Of a stretch of DNA of 64,000 nt, positions 45,439-63,000 are shown one piece after another. The notes below the pieces were generated by a model that searched no databases, was not told where the DNA came from, and saw only the letters and a program-made list of their open reading frames with translations. The DNA comes from Rhabditophanes sp. KR3021 (lineage: Eukaryota > Nematoda > Chromadorea > Rhabditida > Alloionematidae). The position numbers and the translations under genes are program-made. Numbering within the stretch: the first letter of the stretch is position 1; the number at the start of each line of letters is the position of its first letter. Location: assembly GCA_963281155.1 (NCBI GenBank), contig CAUJLY010000004.1, positions 124,001 to 188,000 of the forward strand, in the 5' to 3' direction.

Positions 45439-46323
45439 ATGCAATTCGTCACATTTGCTCAAGCATTGCTTATCTTTGCCGTTCACCTTGCATTATTTAC
45501 TACTTTTGGATGTGGGGGGCAGAAGAAGGGTGATAAGTCTAAAAGGGGATCAACGAAGAAGTGTAGCAAGAGTATGAAAAACAAGAAGAGCAGCGGCAAA
45601 TGTAAGACCCAACAACAAGTTCCAGAGTTGGAAACCAAGACACAGGAAAGCGTTAGTGAAGGAGTTGCTCCAGCTATCGAATCTACCGACCTCTCATCTA
45701 TTTCTGGCCCAACACCTGCTTCCGTAGTCGTAACTAAGAAATCTGTGCCTAAGCAACTCGTTCCCAAACCATCTATGTCCAAGACAGCTGTTGCAAAAAG
45801 CCGGACCATTTCCGAAAGATCGTCCACTACTTCCCGCAACACCATCACCGGAGGAACAGCCTACTCAATCAAGAACCCAGCTCTTCTCACTAAGGACGAA
45901 CTCGCCCACAAAAAAGCAAAGAAAAGTCTGCTCAAACAAATGGAAAATTGGCAAGGTAATTGTGAACACAAAATGCCAGTCACTTTGAATGTCGAGGAAC
46001 TTAGTTGGGAGGACGGGATCGGGGGCCTGAAAAAAGTAGACCTGTCGAACCCATCCCTCGACAGAATTGGCGTCAAGATCAAGTGCTCTGACAACATCCT
46101 GTACCGCGTCAGTCCCGTCTACACGATCATCGAGCCTGGACAGAAAATGTCGGTCTCCATCGTAAGAGATGCCGGAACTGGGAAAGTCGATAAACTCGTT
46201 TTGATCCTCTCGAAGGTGTCCGCTACCGAGAAAGAAGCCAAAGACCACTTCTCTACTCCCAACATCAGAACCCAAATGATTGTCCTTCCCTTAGTTGGGG
46301 TTCAGGGCGTTGTTTATTCTTAG
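45439..46323 (+). CDS. MSP-domain protein with N-terminal signal sequence
   Basis: A single-exon 294-residue protein. Residues 1-25 (AQALLIFAVHLALFTTFGC) form a hydrophobic signal or anchor. A Lys/Ser-rich stretch with a few cysteines and a Ser/Thr/Pro linker follow. The C-terminal third (about 180-290) has the MSP fold signature: SNPSLDRIGVKIKCSDN, the YTIIEPGQKMSVSIV strand, and VDKLVLILSKV. MSP proteins are the cytoskeletal motor and signal of nematode sperm and are normally cytosolic without a signal peptide, so this arrangement is unusual. The gene is divergent from the kinase remnant, with an acceptor-like ATACTTAG about 14 bases before the ATG. GC content is visibly higher than in its surroundings. 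Confidence 0.85.
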   Translation: MQFVTFAQALLIFAVHLALFTTFGCGGQKKGDKSKRGSTKKCSKSMKNKKSSGKCKTQQQVPELETKTQESVSEGVAPAIESTDLSSISGPTPASVVVTKKSVPKQLVPKPSMSKTAVAKSRTISERSSTTSRNTITGGTAYSIKNPALLTKDELAHKKAKKSLLKQMENWQGNCEHKMPVTLNVEELSWEDGIGGLKKVDLSNPSLDRIGVKIKCSDNILYRVSPVYTIIEPGQKMSVSIVRDAGTGKVDKLVLILSKVSATEKEAKDHFSTPNIRTQMIVLPLVGVQGVVYS

Positions 46324-46773
46324 ATCAAGTTCAGTCTTACCATACTATTTATAATTTAGTAGTCGTAAACACCTTTCTTTGAAAATAAACTACTGTGAAT
46401 ATATTTAGATAAACCGATGTATTTTTTTGTTTAATCTATCTAATATAATACATACTTATTTGGCAAATGCATTCCTACTGGATTAATGTTAAGAGAAGCA
46501 ATGGTGTTGGAAGGGGAGGCGACACATTGGTGGGATTCTTTAATTTATCCTTTCAATTTATGTCTTCCTCACAACCAAAACTCGAATTCTTTTTATTTTA
46601 TTAAGTGAAATTTATTTTGAAATAAGTTATATCAAAAGAAGTTATAAAAATGATAGGATATACGATGCTACAAGTATAATTTCAAAGATCAAATTAAATG
46701 ACATTGAAGCAAAATGAATGAAAGTTACAATGAAGGCAAATCTAGTTGTTGAGTAGTTAGATTTTGGTGAAAG
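46324..46773. other. intergenic between convergent genes
   Basis: Spacer between the MSP-domain gene and the C6-domain gene, expected to contain both 3' ends (AATAAA-like signals on either strand). No coding signal. Confidence 0.4.
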
Positions 46774-47266
46774 TTATGCTCGCAAACAATTGACTTCTGT
46801 AACTACTCGGCTTACTTGGCCGGCGGGGTTGTAAACCCATTGGCCGTTTTCGCAGTTTAGAACTGCTTTGACAACGTTCAGATTGTTTGATTCTGTAGGA
46901 CCTCCTTGACCTTGATTGAACTGAAAGAAACAAAAAAGACGAGGAGAAGATTAGATATAGAAAGTTAATTAGAAATCTTACCTGCATGAAACTTAGATCG
47001 GTAGGATCATCACTAGCATCACAAATGGCCGTAATCTCATAACACCCAGCCGCATTCAACTGATACCCTTCAAAAGTAGCATCCTCAGTTCCGGGTCCCG
47101 CTGCGGGAGTAAATGTAATTTGATCACTTGTACATGTCGAGCATGCCGTCGAAGCAGTAGTAAAGGCGACTGTAGTAGCCGTAGGATCATTGCCTCCATT
47201 AGAGGCACATCCATCCAACAAAATAAACAAATTTATCAACACTTGCAAACAAAGTATCCGCGACAT
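46774..47266 (-). CDS. secreted C6/DUF281-type nematode protein
   Basis: Two exons, 47266-46982 and 46920-46774, joined in phase 0 over a 61-nt intron (CAG|GTAAGA, TTTCTTTCAG), give 143 residues. Signal peptide MSRILCLQVLINLFILLDGC. The mature part follows the C6 pattern: STACSTCTSDQITFTP, GCYEITAICDA, then in exon 2 VVKAVLNCENGQWVY and VVTEVNCLRA. This family is nematode-specific and extracellular, with no known activity. The start at 47266 is preferred to an in-frame ATG 45 bases upstream because the signal peptide begins there. Confidence 0.85.
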
Positions 47267-47840
47267 TTTTGTTTGGATTAAACTAAAATGAAAAGTAACA
47301 ACCTCAACCATATAACTTTGTTTAATGAGGAAAGATCACTTATAACGACCTTATTTGAAACAATTACTCCACTACTCTTTTTTAACTCACTTTGAATTCA
47401 TTTGTTTCTGGTTATTATATTTTGATGACACACACAAAGACGCCTTACCTTTCACGGTATTTTTGTAAAGATACCAGATGTAAGAGATACGCATATATGT
47501 TAGTGTGCCATTTTTATACTAATTTCCCCAATTAATCCCATTCAATAAGACATAATACCTTTATTTGAGGTATAAAATTGATCGTTGACAATCATCACTT
47601 CGAGGATTTATGAAAGCTTCCTTTATCTACTGGTAAACAACACTATATCGTAGTTGTTACGAGACGATCACCTTTCATAACTCATACCAATGAACTTATC
47701 AAGAGATCAAATAAAGTTTCAAAGAGCAATGTTTGGGATGGAGTGTCTTTAGCTGAGTAGTTAGTATGCAACGCTTCTTACATTTGGCCTTTCTTTTGAT
47801 CAATTATAATCATAAGGACATTTTGTTTTGATTCACTAGA
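47267..47840. other. intergenic, divergent promoter region
   Basis: The stretch lies between the minus-strand C6 gene and the plus-strand DRAM-like gene. It is AT-rich, with no RNA gene or repeat recognised; promoters of both genes are expected here. Confidence 0.4.
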
Positions 47841-48729
47841 ATGGTGAAGATACTTCGATTAGGCAATCTTGGAGCAGGGCATTTGCCAATTTTCTTCGGC
47901 ATCTTGTTTACCATCAATTTAGGTAGGGCCATTTGATCAAAATAAGTATTTCATAATTTTGTTTTAAGGTTTTACTTATTGTATGGCTGTTTATAATGGC
48001 GACACAGACCCTCTACTGCCATATATCTCATCAGTCGGAGATGCCAGACCAGAATCCTGTATCTTCTCATTGTTTATGAATATTTGTGGAGCTTTATGCA
48101 TCTTGATCATTTACTTAAGGTTAGTTTATGATCATGCGCCTCATTAATATTGATTTGGTGTTAGATATATGCTGGTAGCTCAATTGAATAGAGAACACGA
48201 TATGTGGCTCAAGTCAGTCAATCGAATTTCCTTTTCATTTGGATTAGTAGCCGGAGTAGCGATGTTGATTGTTGGTAACTTCCAGGAAACGGCAGATTGG
48301 ACTGTACATATATTTGCTGCTGTTCTTTGTTTCACATCAGCAACTATTTATATGTGCGTGGATGCTTTTATCACCAAATACATGCACCCAACCTATAACA
48401 ATAAGCGAATTGCCAATTATAGAATGTTAATTGCATCTATTTCTGTTATCAGTCTGTTAAGTGCTATTATTTTGGGCTTTGCTGCTTCCAGAAGATTCCA
48501 TGATACGTATCCTGATCGGGATATCCCTAGACCTTGGAACAATAAATATTTTACACCTGGATATACATTACATTGCTGGTCAGCTATGTTCGAGTGGGTA
48601 CTTGCTGTGTTGATTATGATTTATATCATTTCATTTTCGCGGGATTTTGAGACTATTCATGTCAAGTTACGTGTTGAGTCATTGGTGTCGCACTTAGATG
48701 ATGATTGTCCGGAATTTATCACAAATTGA
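47841..48729 (+). CDS. DRAM/Frag1/TMEM150-family six-helix membrane protein
   Basis: Three exons (47841-47922, 47969-48119, 48165-48729), introns of 46 and 45 nt, phases 1 and 2, give 265 residues. Family signature: PLLPYISSVGDARPESCIFS in the first loop, then MNICGALCILIIYLRYMLVA. Six hydrophobic helices are spaced across the chain, the last being VLAVLIMIYIISF. Members sit in lysosomal, Golgi or plasma membranes; DRAM proteins promote autophagy and Frag1/PGAP2 acts in GPI-anchor remodelling. The signature is shared, so the exact subgroup is not settled. An acceptor-like CACTAG lies one base before the ATG. Confidence 0.9.
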
Positions 48730-49924
48730 TCAAAGCAATGGACACTATGTTGAGGAGTTGGGAATGTTTGGCTTTGTATTGCTTAACATTATATAAGTAT
48801 CAAATTGAAATAATAAAAAATTGTATTTAAAGTTTATTCATAACATCAAACAATTCTGTCCTTTTTTGTGACATCTATCAACAATAAAATAATAATAAAA
48901 GTAAAATTAATGGAAAAAAGTTTCAACAATTATCACCTATAAACTTTTGTTGTTCAGATTTACCTTATTATAAAATAGAAACAATCCTTATAACTATGGA
49001 AACTAGTTCTGACCACTAATATACTCCTCCATTCAAAACTACTTTTTACTGATAATTGTCACACATTTAGTTAAATGGCGTGTGTTTATTGTAGTTGTAA
49101 GGTGTTTTTACTGAATAATTATTATTAGTTAAGATACCGTTTCTTGTTGTTATTTGTTTGGCAGAAACTTGATTTTTTGCAGAAATTGAGTCTTGTTATT
49201 GGATCAAAAAGAGGTATTTTGAAAAAGTATTTTTATACGGAAACGTACTTTGAAAACAATTATATTTAGTCTTGAAATGATCCTGGTAACGAGTGTAGTT
49301 AAGATGTAGATACAATTTATTATTGTTGTGTAGACACGGATATTATTTAGTATTATAGTTTGAATAGGGAGACTAGTGGGGATTGTAGTTTAAATGCCGA
49401 AACTATTTAGTATTATTTGAAGACTTGAGTAAAGTTTGTAGTTTGTAATGAATGAATGTTGCTGATACTAACAATTGAGCATTATTTGTTGTTTGTAATC
49501 AAAGATGTACAAAACAAATAAAAAATGATAGTTTATCGTTTTAGAAATAAAATAATTAAAAAATAATTAGAGCAAACAAATAACTTTTAAAAGTTGGTTA
49601 TGCTTCGAAGAGACCGATGATATATATTGAAACAAAGCACCCATTACAAATATTATATTATTTTTGTTTGTCAATTAAATACGGGAATATATATATAGTT
49701 TAAAAAGATATAATAAAATATAAAAAGGTAATATTATTTGTTTCGGAATCTGCACTATTTAAAGTCCCAACATTTCTATGAGCTATCATTTTTTGTTGGT
49801 GGTGTGGTGTTTTTTTTATTTGAATAATAATGATAAGTTTCACCCAATAACAACCATTCTGAAAAGAATATTTGGCAATACATCATATATATATACTCTT
49901 CACTTCACACATAATCCAGAAGTT
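48730..49924. other. intergenic between convergent genes
   Basis: This 1.2 kb stretch lies between the DRAM-like gene and the 3' end of par-1. It is very AT-rich with long T and A runs and no frame of note. Probably the 3' untranslated regions plus spacer. Confidence 0.4.
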
Positions 49925-54772
<4,848 letters not shown>

Positions 54773-56095
54773 CTTCGATGAGGATGGGGCCGGCACAGGT
54801 GCTGTGGAGATGGTAGCCGCCGTGATGATGACTGAAATTTGACGACTCCGAAGTCAGTCAAATATTTGGTGACACTAAAGAAAGCCTGGGAAGGAGAGTG
54901 TCTCAAATGTGGCAAAAGGTTCCCAAATATTTGGAGGAAAGATTAATAAATTGTATAATAAAATGAATTCCTTTGATTATTATAGCATCCACCTTATCCG
55001 ATACTTTAATACAAACTAGTACAGGAAATAGCTCTTAAAAATGATACAATTTGCGCATCCGTTAGAGGTGCCTAAAATTTAATAATCAAAAGTAACGCTA
55101 AATTGTAAATCAATTAAATAAAGACCATTTGAACGAAACAACACACATACACACAAACTACACACACATACAATACAAACAGATTTGATTCTGGATGGAA
55201 AATTTTAGCACCACGTTTCCAAAACTTATTCAATATGGGTGTTAGTTAAGTTGGGATTTTAAAGAATGGTGTCAAGTAAGAGTAGAAGAAACACCAAATA
55301 GATAGCATCTTAGTAGAGGACACAAATCCTAATTAAGGATGGTTAATAAAATTTAAATATTATTTGAACTCAAATAGGTGCCTCTTTTTGTATTGATAGG
55401 TGTCTCTTTTTGGTGTGGAGTACGTATAGACCATTTAATAAGTATTTGCCTAATGAAGGTCATTGGAAGGAATGATAATTTGTGTTGTTGGTCGATTTGC
55501 TGTATATTACTATACTGCACCGCAAAACTGTATTGCACTTCTTTTTGTGATCAGAGTCACCTACAGAAACGCGATCTAATAATATAGATATAAGACTACA
55601 GGGTGATACCTCGATCAAGAGAACGCGATACTAATGATGACGTTGATTGTTAGCAAGCCAGACGTACAGCTATGTACAGTCAAATAATTAAGAAAGGAGA
55701 TATTATTATAATTTCTCCAAATACCAAGTGTCTCTAAACAATATTTGGATATACAGTCCCTGCCAACCAAAATAACCATCCATTATAAGTTATTGGTATT
55801 AAATTGTAGTTAATTTTAGTAAACTAAAGTTGTTTGACAACAACAACAAAAATGAATGCGACAAACTATTTATTAAAGAAAAGAGACGGTGTAATTTGTC
55901 AATAAAAGTAAAATGTTGTTAGCAAACGCGCGGACAACTGATAACAAGTGATGTGGTTGAAGATCTAAGTCATATTTAAATTATATCAATAAAAGTCGAT
56001 TTATCGACAAGCAAATATTATGAAGTGAATATTATTACCAACTAGGATTACCAAACAATTTTTACCACTTTGCCAATTCTTCCAGTATCGTCTAA

Positions 56096-56115
56096 AGGAA
56101 CCCTTGACGGTTCCT
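56096..56115. other. perfect 7-bp stem, 6-nt loop
   Basis: AGGAACC, loop CTTGAC, GGTTCCT. It lies in the empty region upstream of par-1. No poly-U tail or gene context explains it. Confidence 0.5.
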
Positions 56116-56779
56116 GCAATATTGCGATCAAACCATGCCGGCAACGTCTATACAATTAGGTATATGAAAGCGTGAGTATTTATGTGAATGGCCTCGAATG
56201 GGCAAATGAATCGTTCTTACTACACAACATATACAAGGACATTAATAGTGATTAGAAAGCAATTAACAATCTCAAAATGGCAAGTCGGCATATTTCTTTA
56301 ATTCGATCCACAAGCCTAATTTGAAAAGTAAAATCAAATCTTTCTAAGTTATGATCTATAAAAATAAATCCCAAATATAAGTAACCTTCAAACCAAAACT
56401 AGAAAAACTTTAAGGTACGAACAAACTATAAAATAAATTGCAATTACAAAAGATATTACAAACGAAGTATAAAAGAGATAAAAGACTTTGAATAGATAAA
56501 ATATAGGTTAGTTAATATAGACACATATGGATCTACATGTAAATACAAGAAGTAAATGTATCTTAACTAAATATATTTGGAATAAATGAATCACTTTGGT
56601 AGTAGTTGTTTAGTTGTAATAATGTTATTTTTTATGAGTTGGATAAATGTTATTTTGTTTATGAATGACATATACGATGTCACAGTAGAATGAGTAATGT
56701 TGTCACTTATTGAATTACATTAACGTTAACACACAAATCATATTTTGGGGTTGAATTTGTGGAGTGAGACACATTTTTT

Positions 56780-57322
56780 GTCAAAATTATAGTACTTTAA
56801 GTAATAGTCCAAATAATACTTTGAATAAGAGTTTAGATGATGGGAAAAATAGTTCCTCAATCGATGATGGTGTTCAGAAGATTGTCGGCAGGTGTAACGT
56901 TCTCGACAACATAACACAGGCGACTCGGTTCCGGTTGAATAAATGTCAGCGAAGAGATGTTAGTACGGCAGTGGGAACGCTACACGAAAAGACCACTGAC
57001 CAGAATAGACGTAAAATGGTCGCGACCAAAATTAATTGTCGTTGGTCTGTTTTTTTTTATCAGCCATCATCGCTTTAATACTGATTTGGTGGTCGCAGCT
57101 GTGTGGACATTACTTTCTCCATTTACTTCTAACATTACTTCCAACATTACTCTTAACATTACTTCTTTGGCGAAACATAAATGTATACAAAATAAATGGA
57201 GTGAGATAGAGAATGGACTGGTCTGTTACCACAAGAAGAGGTCCACCCGACTGGCACTAGTCAAAAGAAGAAAAGAATTTTCATCGACTTACTATCTCGT
57301 AACAATTGATGTGGGAAGATGA
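56780..57322 (+). other. GC-richer open island, unassigned
   Basis: Two overlapping plus-strand frames stay open for more than 300 nt in a region where neighbours are full of stops, and CpG-containing words are frequent (for example GGCGACTCGGTTCCGG). The peptides match nothing I recognise, and the first frame lacks an ATG. Candidates are a decayed mobile element, an unusual exon or a non-coding RNA exon. Confidence 0.3.
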
Positions 57323-60041
57323 TATGAAAAATAGACGCTCATAGGACCAACAAGATAACAAAACATTAGGGGGATAAAACGGCCCAGCCAGCTCTACTTG
57401 TACTCGCGCCTGCAATACATATAGGCAAATATCAATTTATACTAAAATACTAAGAATCGACTGAATACACATTTTCATATATACTGATTATTCATCATCA
57501 CTATAGATAACACATATAATACATTTAGCACACAAATGTATACATATCCAATAGAGAGCTTAGTGCAGATGTCAAAAGCTAACTTAAATACACTATATTT
57601 ATTAAATAACACAAAAACAAAAAAAGACCCCTCAAAATGGATGTCACAAAGAATGATAAAAAAAAGATAATGCCAAAAAAAGGATAATGCCAAGAAAAAG
57701 GTTTGGTTGGGGGAGAGAAGTTTAAATAGATTTGAAGAACATCACCACTATCACATAATATTGCCTCCGCAACTTCATACACACATTTTTTAGTATATAC
57801 CAGTCAAGTTCAAGGAATGTGTATGTGATTTGGTGGGAATAAATAAAATGTAGGCACACAAACTTATAGATGGTAGCAAAAGGGACAAAAAGATGTGAAA
57901 AAAGCTAGTTTAGGGTGTCAATATAATCCAGATATGATTGGTTAATTTGTAGAAAGCTTAGTAAAAATGAACATGCATCTAAAGATTGCTTCTTTTATCA
58001 TTTTCTTTTTTGAGAGAACGATATTGTTAAGCTGAAAAGAATGGTGTGGTAATAGATATGACATAACCTCATGTATAAAATGTTTAAATGAATGAAAATG
58101 TGGGGAGATAATTTAAAAATATGAAAATTGATTTTAAAATGGTGTGTATGATTTCAGAAAAATATCGGAATGCTACAAAGGTGGTTAAATGAACGGGTGT
58201 ATGTGTTGTACCAGAGGAGCCATCATTTTATTTTAAATTAAGAAGAAAGGTTTGTTGAAAGCACTCTGAAAATGTTTTAGAAATAGTTGTTGAGAAAAAA
58301 ATTAATAACCTATTATAAAGTCAAATATACACGTGAAATAATAATGAAGAGAGGTGCAAATGAAGTATGACATAAATTTATAAAGGAGCTAGTATATATA
58401 ATCATTGTCACATTTTCCTTTCAATTTATTTGGCCTACAAAATATATAAATTTATAAATACATCAAATATCATAAATATATTTCAGATAAAAAGTCCTTT
58501 TAACCATGGTCTTCTAAGCTTTTCTTCTTTCTAAAAAAAGTAAAGAATAATTTTTGATTGAAAGTATGAATTTGCGGATGGTGTAATTATTGCTTGATTT
58601 CCTTTGCGATTGAAATAACGGAAATTGAACGTATATGCGTATGGTTTATTACAACCAATTAGCCAAATATAAACCGTTCTATGGACACTACAAAGATGTC
58701 AAAGTATTTGTGGTATGATTTATCTTATACATAACACATCCATTTACTCAATTCATTCCAAATGGTAGATTTGGTTTGTCAAAAAGTGTATAAACTAGAA
58801 GTAAAATGGGTCTCAAAAAATACAACCAAATACAATCAAATGCAACCAAAAAAAGGGGACTCTCAAAGGAGGTTGATAGTTTAGAGAATTAACTAGACTG
58901 TAATATCTCAAAATTGTTCTTGAAGTTATACACATTCTTGAACTGATAAGACATCAGATGAGTGACAGTTCGAATGGACGTCAGCTTTACTATCTAAACA
59001 CAATTATGGAGACAACATATATTTGTTTTGGTATTCCTCATACCACCTAAATACATCCATGATTAGTGATTTTGTTGTGGTGTTTATGAAAAAAAAGATA
59101 CAACAAGTATTACAAATCTTACAAGTACAAATAATGGTATGCAAATTCCCACGCATTTTTTATATTAAAATATATTTTAACCGTTATATTCAAGTATCTG
59201 TATGATAATAGAATAAGATAATATAACGGAAAATGATTTAATTTATTTAGAATAAAGATACATTGTAAGTTGTTAAGTTGATAGGATTGAACTGTGCGAC
59301 AAAAAGTGCAAATTCCTAATATTATTTATGATGGAAGAAGGAACAAGAAATGTGACTAAGAAAAACCATTTCTAGGGAATGGGGGAAAGAACTTTTAAAA
59401 TGAAGAAGCCATAAAGTTTAATTTATTATTGTAAAAACAAATAATAATGTTTCTAGGACTAAGATGTATGCTGAAATTGGAGGATGATGTGTTGATGTCA
59501 AATGTGTGCGTCTTTGTAAATTGTTTGTATGTCTTTGAAATAATAAAGTAGATATATACTCATAAATTGTTCTTTTATAATTATGAATCTTTGTGGAAGC
59601 ATAAATGACATTGAAAATTAATTAAAAAAATAGGGTCGTATATGTGATTACATTAAATAACTCAATTCTGTCTTTTTTAATCTTTACCGTTGACAGTTGG
59701 CTTGATTAGTTAAATAGGTCTTTAATGCAAATTTGCAATGCATTACAAAATTGAGAAAGAAGATTATATGATAACAAAACTTTAGTGGGAGTTTCTTTTT
59801 TGTTAAGGCGACAAAGTGCGCGAATTTACAAAAAATAAACTTTATTTTGGTGAAGATGCATATACTTTAAATAAATAAGTGAGAAAAAAAAGTTTATTTG
59901 AAGAACATACATTTTGGGGGACGTTTAATTGAACTGTCAAATAAAAAGTGTCAAATCATATACAGGCGAATCAAAATGTTATAGAAAAGAGCATTTAATA
60001 AGATAATAAAGATAATTAATTGATAAGTGATAAGTGATTTT

Positions 60042-60065
60042 GAGACCTACTCAGTAACAGGTCTC
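60042..60065. other. perfect 7-bp stem, 10-nt loop
   Basis: GAGACCT and AGGTCTC flank a 10-nt loop, in non-coding sequence. It could be chance or a protein-binding palindrome. Confidence 0.5.
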
Positions 60066-63000
60066 TTACGTGAATGTAGCTTATACTGACTTTGATAACA
60101 TCATTATAATATTTTTCATTTCATTAAATATAGTAGAAGGATTTGTGGCACCATTATGTCTAACCAAATAAAAGTGGCGTATTTTATTTGAAATTAAATA
60201 GTCTCACCAAATTAGTTGCAATAATAATGATGTGTTTGTGATAGCCAGTTAATGGACACATTTTCACATTTATTGGTATACTAATTTACACGTTTACAAA
60301 TTGCATCCATATTATGACTAATCATCTTTCTCTTGACGAGGATATGATGTTTTTTGTGGTTTAGTGATTATTAATGGCTCCATCAAGGAAGTTTCTTCTT
60401 ATTTTTGGGAACTAATTATAAGAATGGATGTTTGGGAAGGATGAACAGAAAGTTATCAAAAAAATGAACTTTACTTACATATCAATTATAAATTTTTAGT
60501 TGAGACAAGATGATGACATAAATTTAAAAAGTAATTAAAAATAACACGATTAATTGAAATAATACACCAAGCACGTGCAAACAAAGGTTAACTAAATTAA
60601 AAAATAACTGTTAAAGGCTATTTTTGTCAAATCAAAAAAAGAGATGAGTTGGTGAAGAAAAAAAGGGAAACTCATATTACTCACTAATAATATTAATCTA
60701 TACTACCCATAATAACAATCCATACCACAAATAAAGTTAATCTACAAAAATATGTCATGTCAAAGGACAATATTTGAATGACTTCGTATAAGAATTTCCT
60801 TTCTTATTACCATTATTTGAAGGAATGTTCAAATTAAATTATTAAAAGCTAAAGTACGGAGAGTATTTTGAAGTTTGTCAAAAAATAAATATCGACTATG
60901 TCAAGAAACATTGAATGTGAAAACAAAGACAAGTATCAGAACACGATTTGCATGGGAAAACAAAATGTCGATCAACATATATATTTTACGATTCAATAAA
61001 AACGGAAAAGCTAGCTCTTGTTCTTGGTAACTATTTTTTGAGAGTCTAAAATGTATGAGTAATCAAAAAATGATGTGTTAATGTGTTGTTATGTAAGAAG
61101 CCAAAGATCTTTTTTAAATCAAAATGTTGTTTTTGTCTTGGATGAAAGATAAGTAGTTTATGAAATAACGAATGCACTTTTTGTTAATACAAATGAGCAT
61201 TCAGGTTGGGGCAACAGTTATCATGTCAACAAAGTACATCCCCAATTCAAATTTAAAAAAGGAATAAATGTCACACAATTGCCTTAAACATATATTGATG
61301 TGACGGCTTTTCCGTTCACTCACTAAATATATCACACTTTTTGTGTTATCAGTTTACTCTTGACTCTAACTTCACTTGGTCATTCAAAGCCACTATTACC
61401 ACCCCACATACACCCCATACACATCCATTTATTATTGGTTTTGTTCAAAAATTTAAAAGACTGTTTTGGTCGTTCCAACTATGTATACATTCAAATTATT
61501 GTCTCACAAATGGAACCATAAAAGAAAATGAAGTAACTTACATTATGCATACGTAGTTACATTCAACAGGTACCTTTTTACAATAAACAATTAATATTAG
61601 TATGTTAAAAGGTTTTGTGGTGAATGGCCTAATGACAAACCTAATATCCTATGTAATATTCTATTTAATACTCCATTTGTAGTAAACCTTTCCAAAACAC
61701 TTGAATAATGAGGATGTGGGATTTTAAATATCTAAAAATATTTGGCAATTTCAAATGTAAATATCTAAATATTTCTGCCAACAAATGATGATAGTGGGTG
61801 AAGGAAAAGTTACATAAAAATTCCTTTCTTTGTAAATAAATATAATTTGGGCAATATTGTAATTTTGAAGTGTCAACAATATAAAGAATGCCGCATCATA
61901 TTGGTAGAAAGTCATTTTTATACCCAAAAGTGCCAACCAAGCCCACTCTCACAACTCCCTCTTTGTCAACTTATTTTTTGTGCATTCCATTTTTAATTAA
62001 CCGAATTCAATTATCTTTCTCATTATCGTTTTTAAAAGTTTATATTTCTTCTTATTACATCTCATTAAATGTGTTGCCATCATTTAATTCTGAGTTAAAT
62101 ATAATTGAATCTTTAAAGCTCTAACCAGACACACTAAAAATTTAAAAATAACAAAAAAAAGATACCTAGTCAAATGCAAAGAAAGTATACTATCATTTAT
62201 GGCCAATAAATATATTGACAGATTCAACTAATTAAAGAATCACTTTTATTGTTATTTGGACACATAAATAAATCACATGTTTGTTAGATGTCAAAGTGCC
62301 TAAATCTTGAAATAATTAAATAAAGCTTTCATATTCTTTTTAAAAAACAGAACTTGATAGACAAATGATGGTGGAAGAGTAATAGATGGAAGTACTATTT
62401 CATTTAACCATCTTTTGAACCATTTATTTGTTAATTATTGACCTTACCTTTGTTAGTCCATCGTATCTGGAGATATTTAAGCGAATCTTTGCTAATTATT
62501 TCGACTTAAATGGATATATTCAAGGTGTTGAGTTGTGAGCAATTATAAGGTATACCAAAACTAAAGATAACTAAAGATGTGAATGCACTTAAAAGATAGT
62601 CGATGCCTTAGATGTATCACATATCAAAAATGGTTTCCTTTTTGGGTGTAAAAACAATCAAAAATAGGATAAAAAGTTTATATCTCAAGGGAATAAAATA
62701 CATAATATTGCGAATATTGATCAGAGAATTATCAAGTATTTTTAGGTTCTGTAAATTTTAATTAAATAGTTAAGAATGATAGTTGTTAAGATAGCTACAA
62801 TGAGCAAATGCTTAGATGATTTAGAGATGACTGCATTTTACAAGAAGATTGATAAGTTTAGTATGAAGACTTTGGTGAGTCAATTGATCCAGTGATTATT
62901 AAAATTTACTGAAATCAATTAGGTTAGGTGTCTTAATTAGGATTTTTCCTAGTTTCGACTAAAGGCAGTACAGAAGACCATTCAACCTACCAATGAATAC

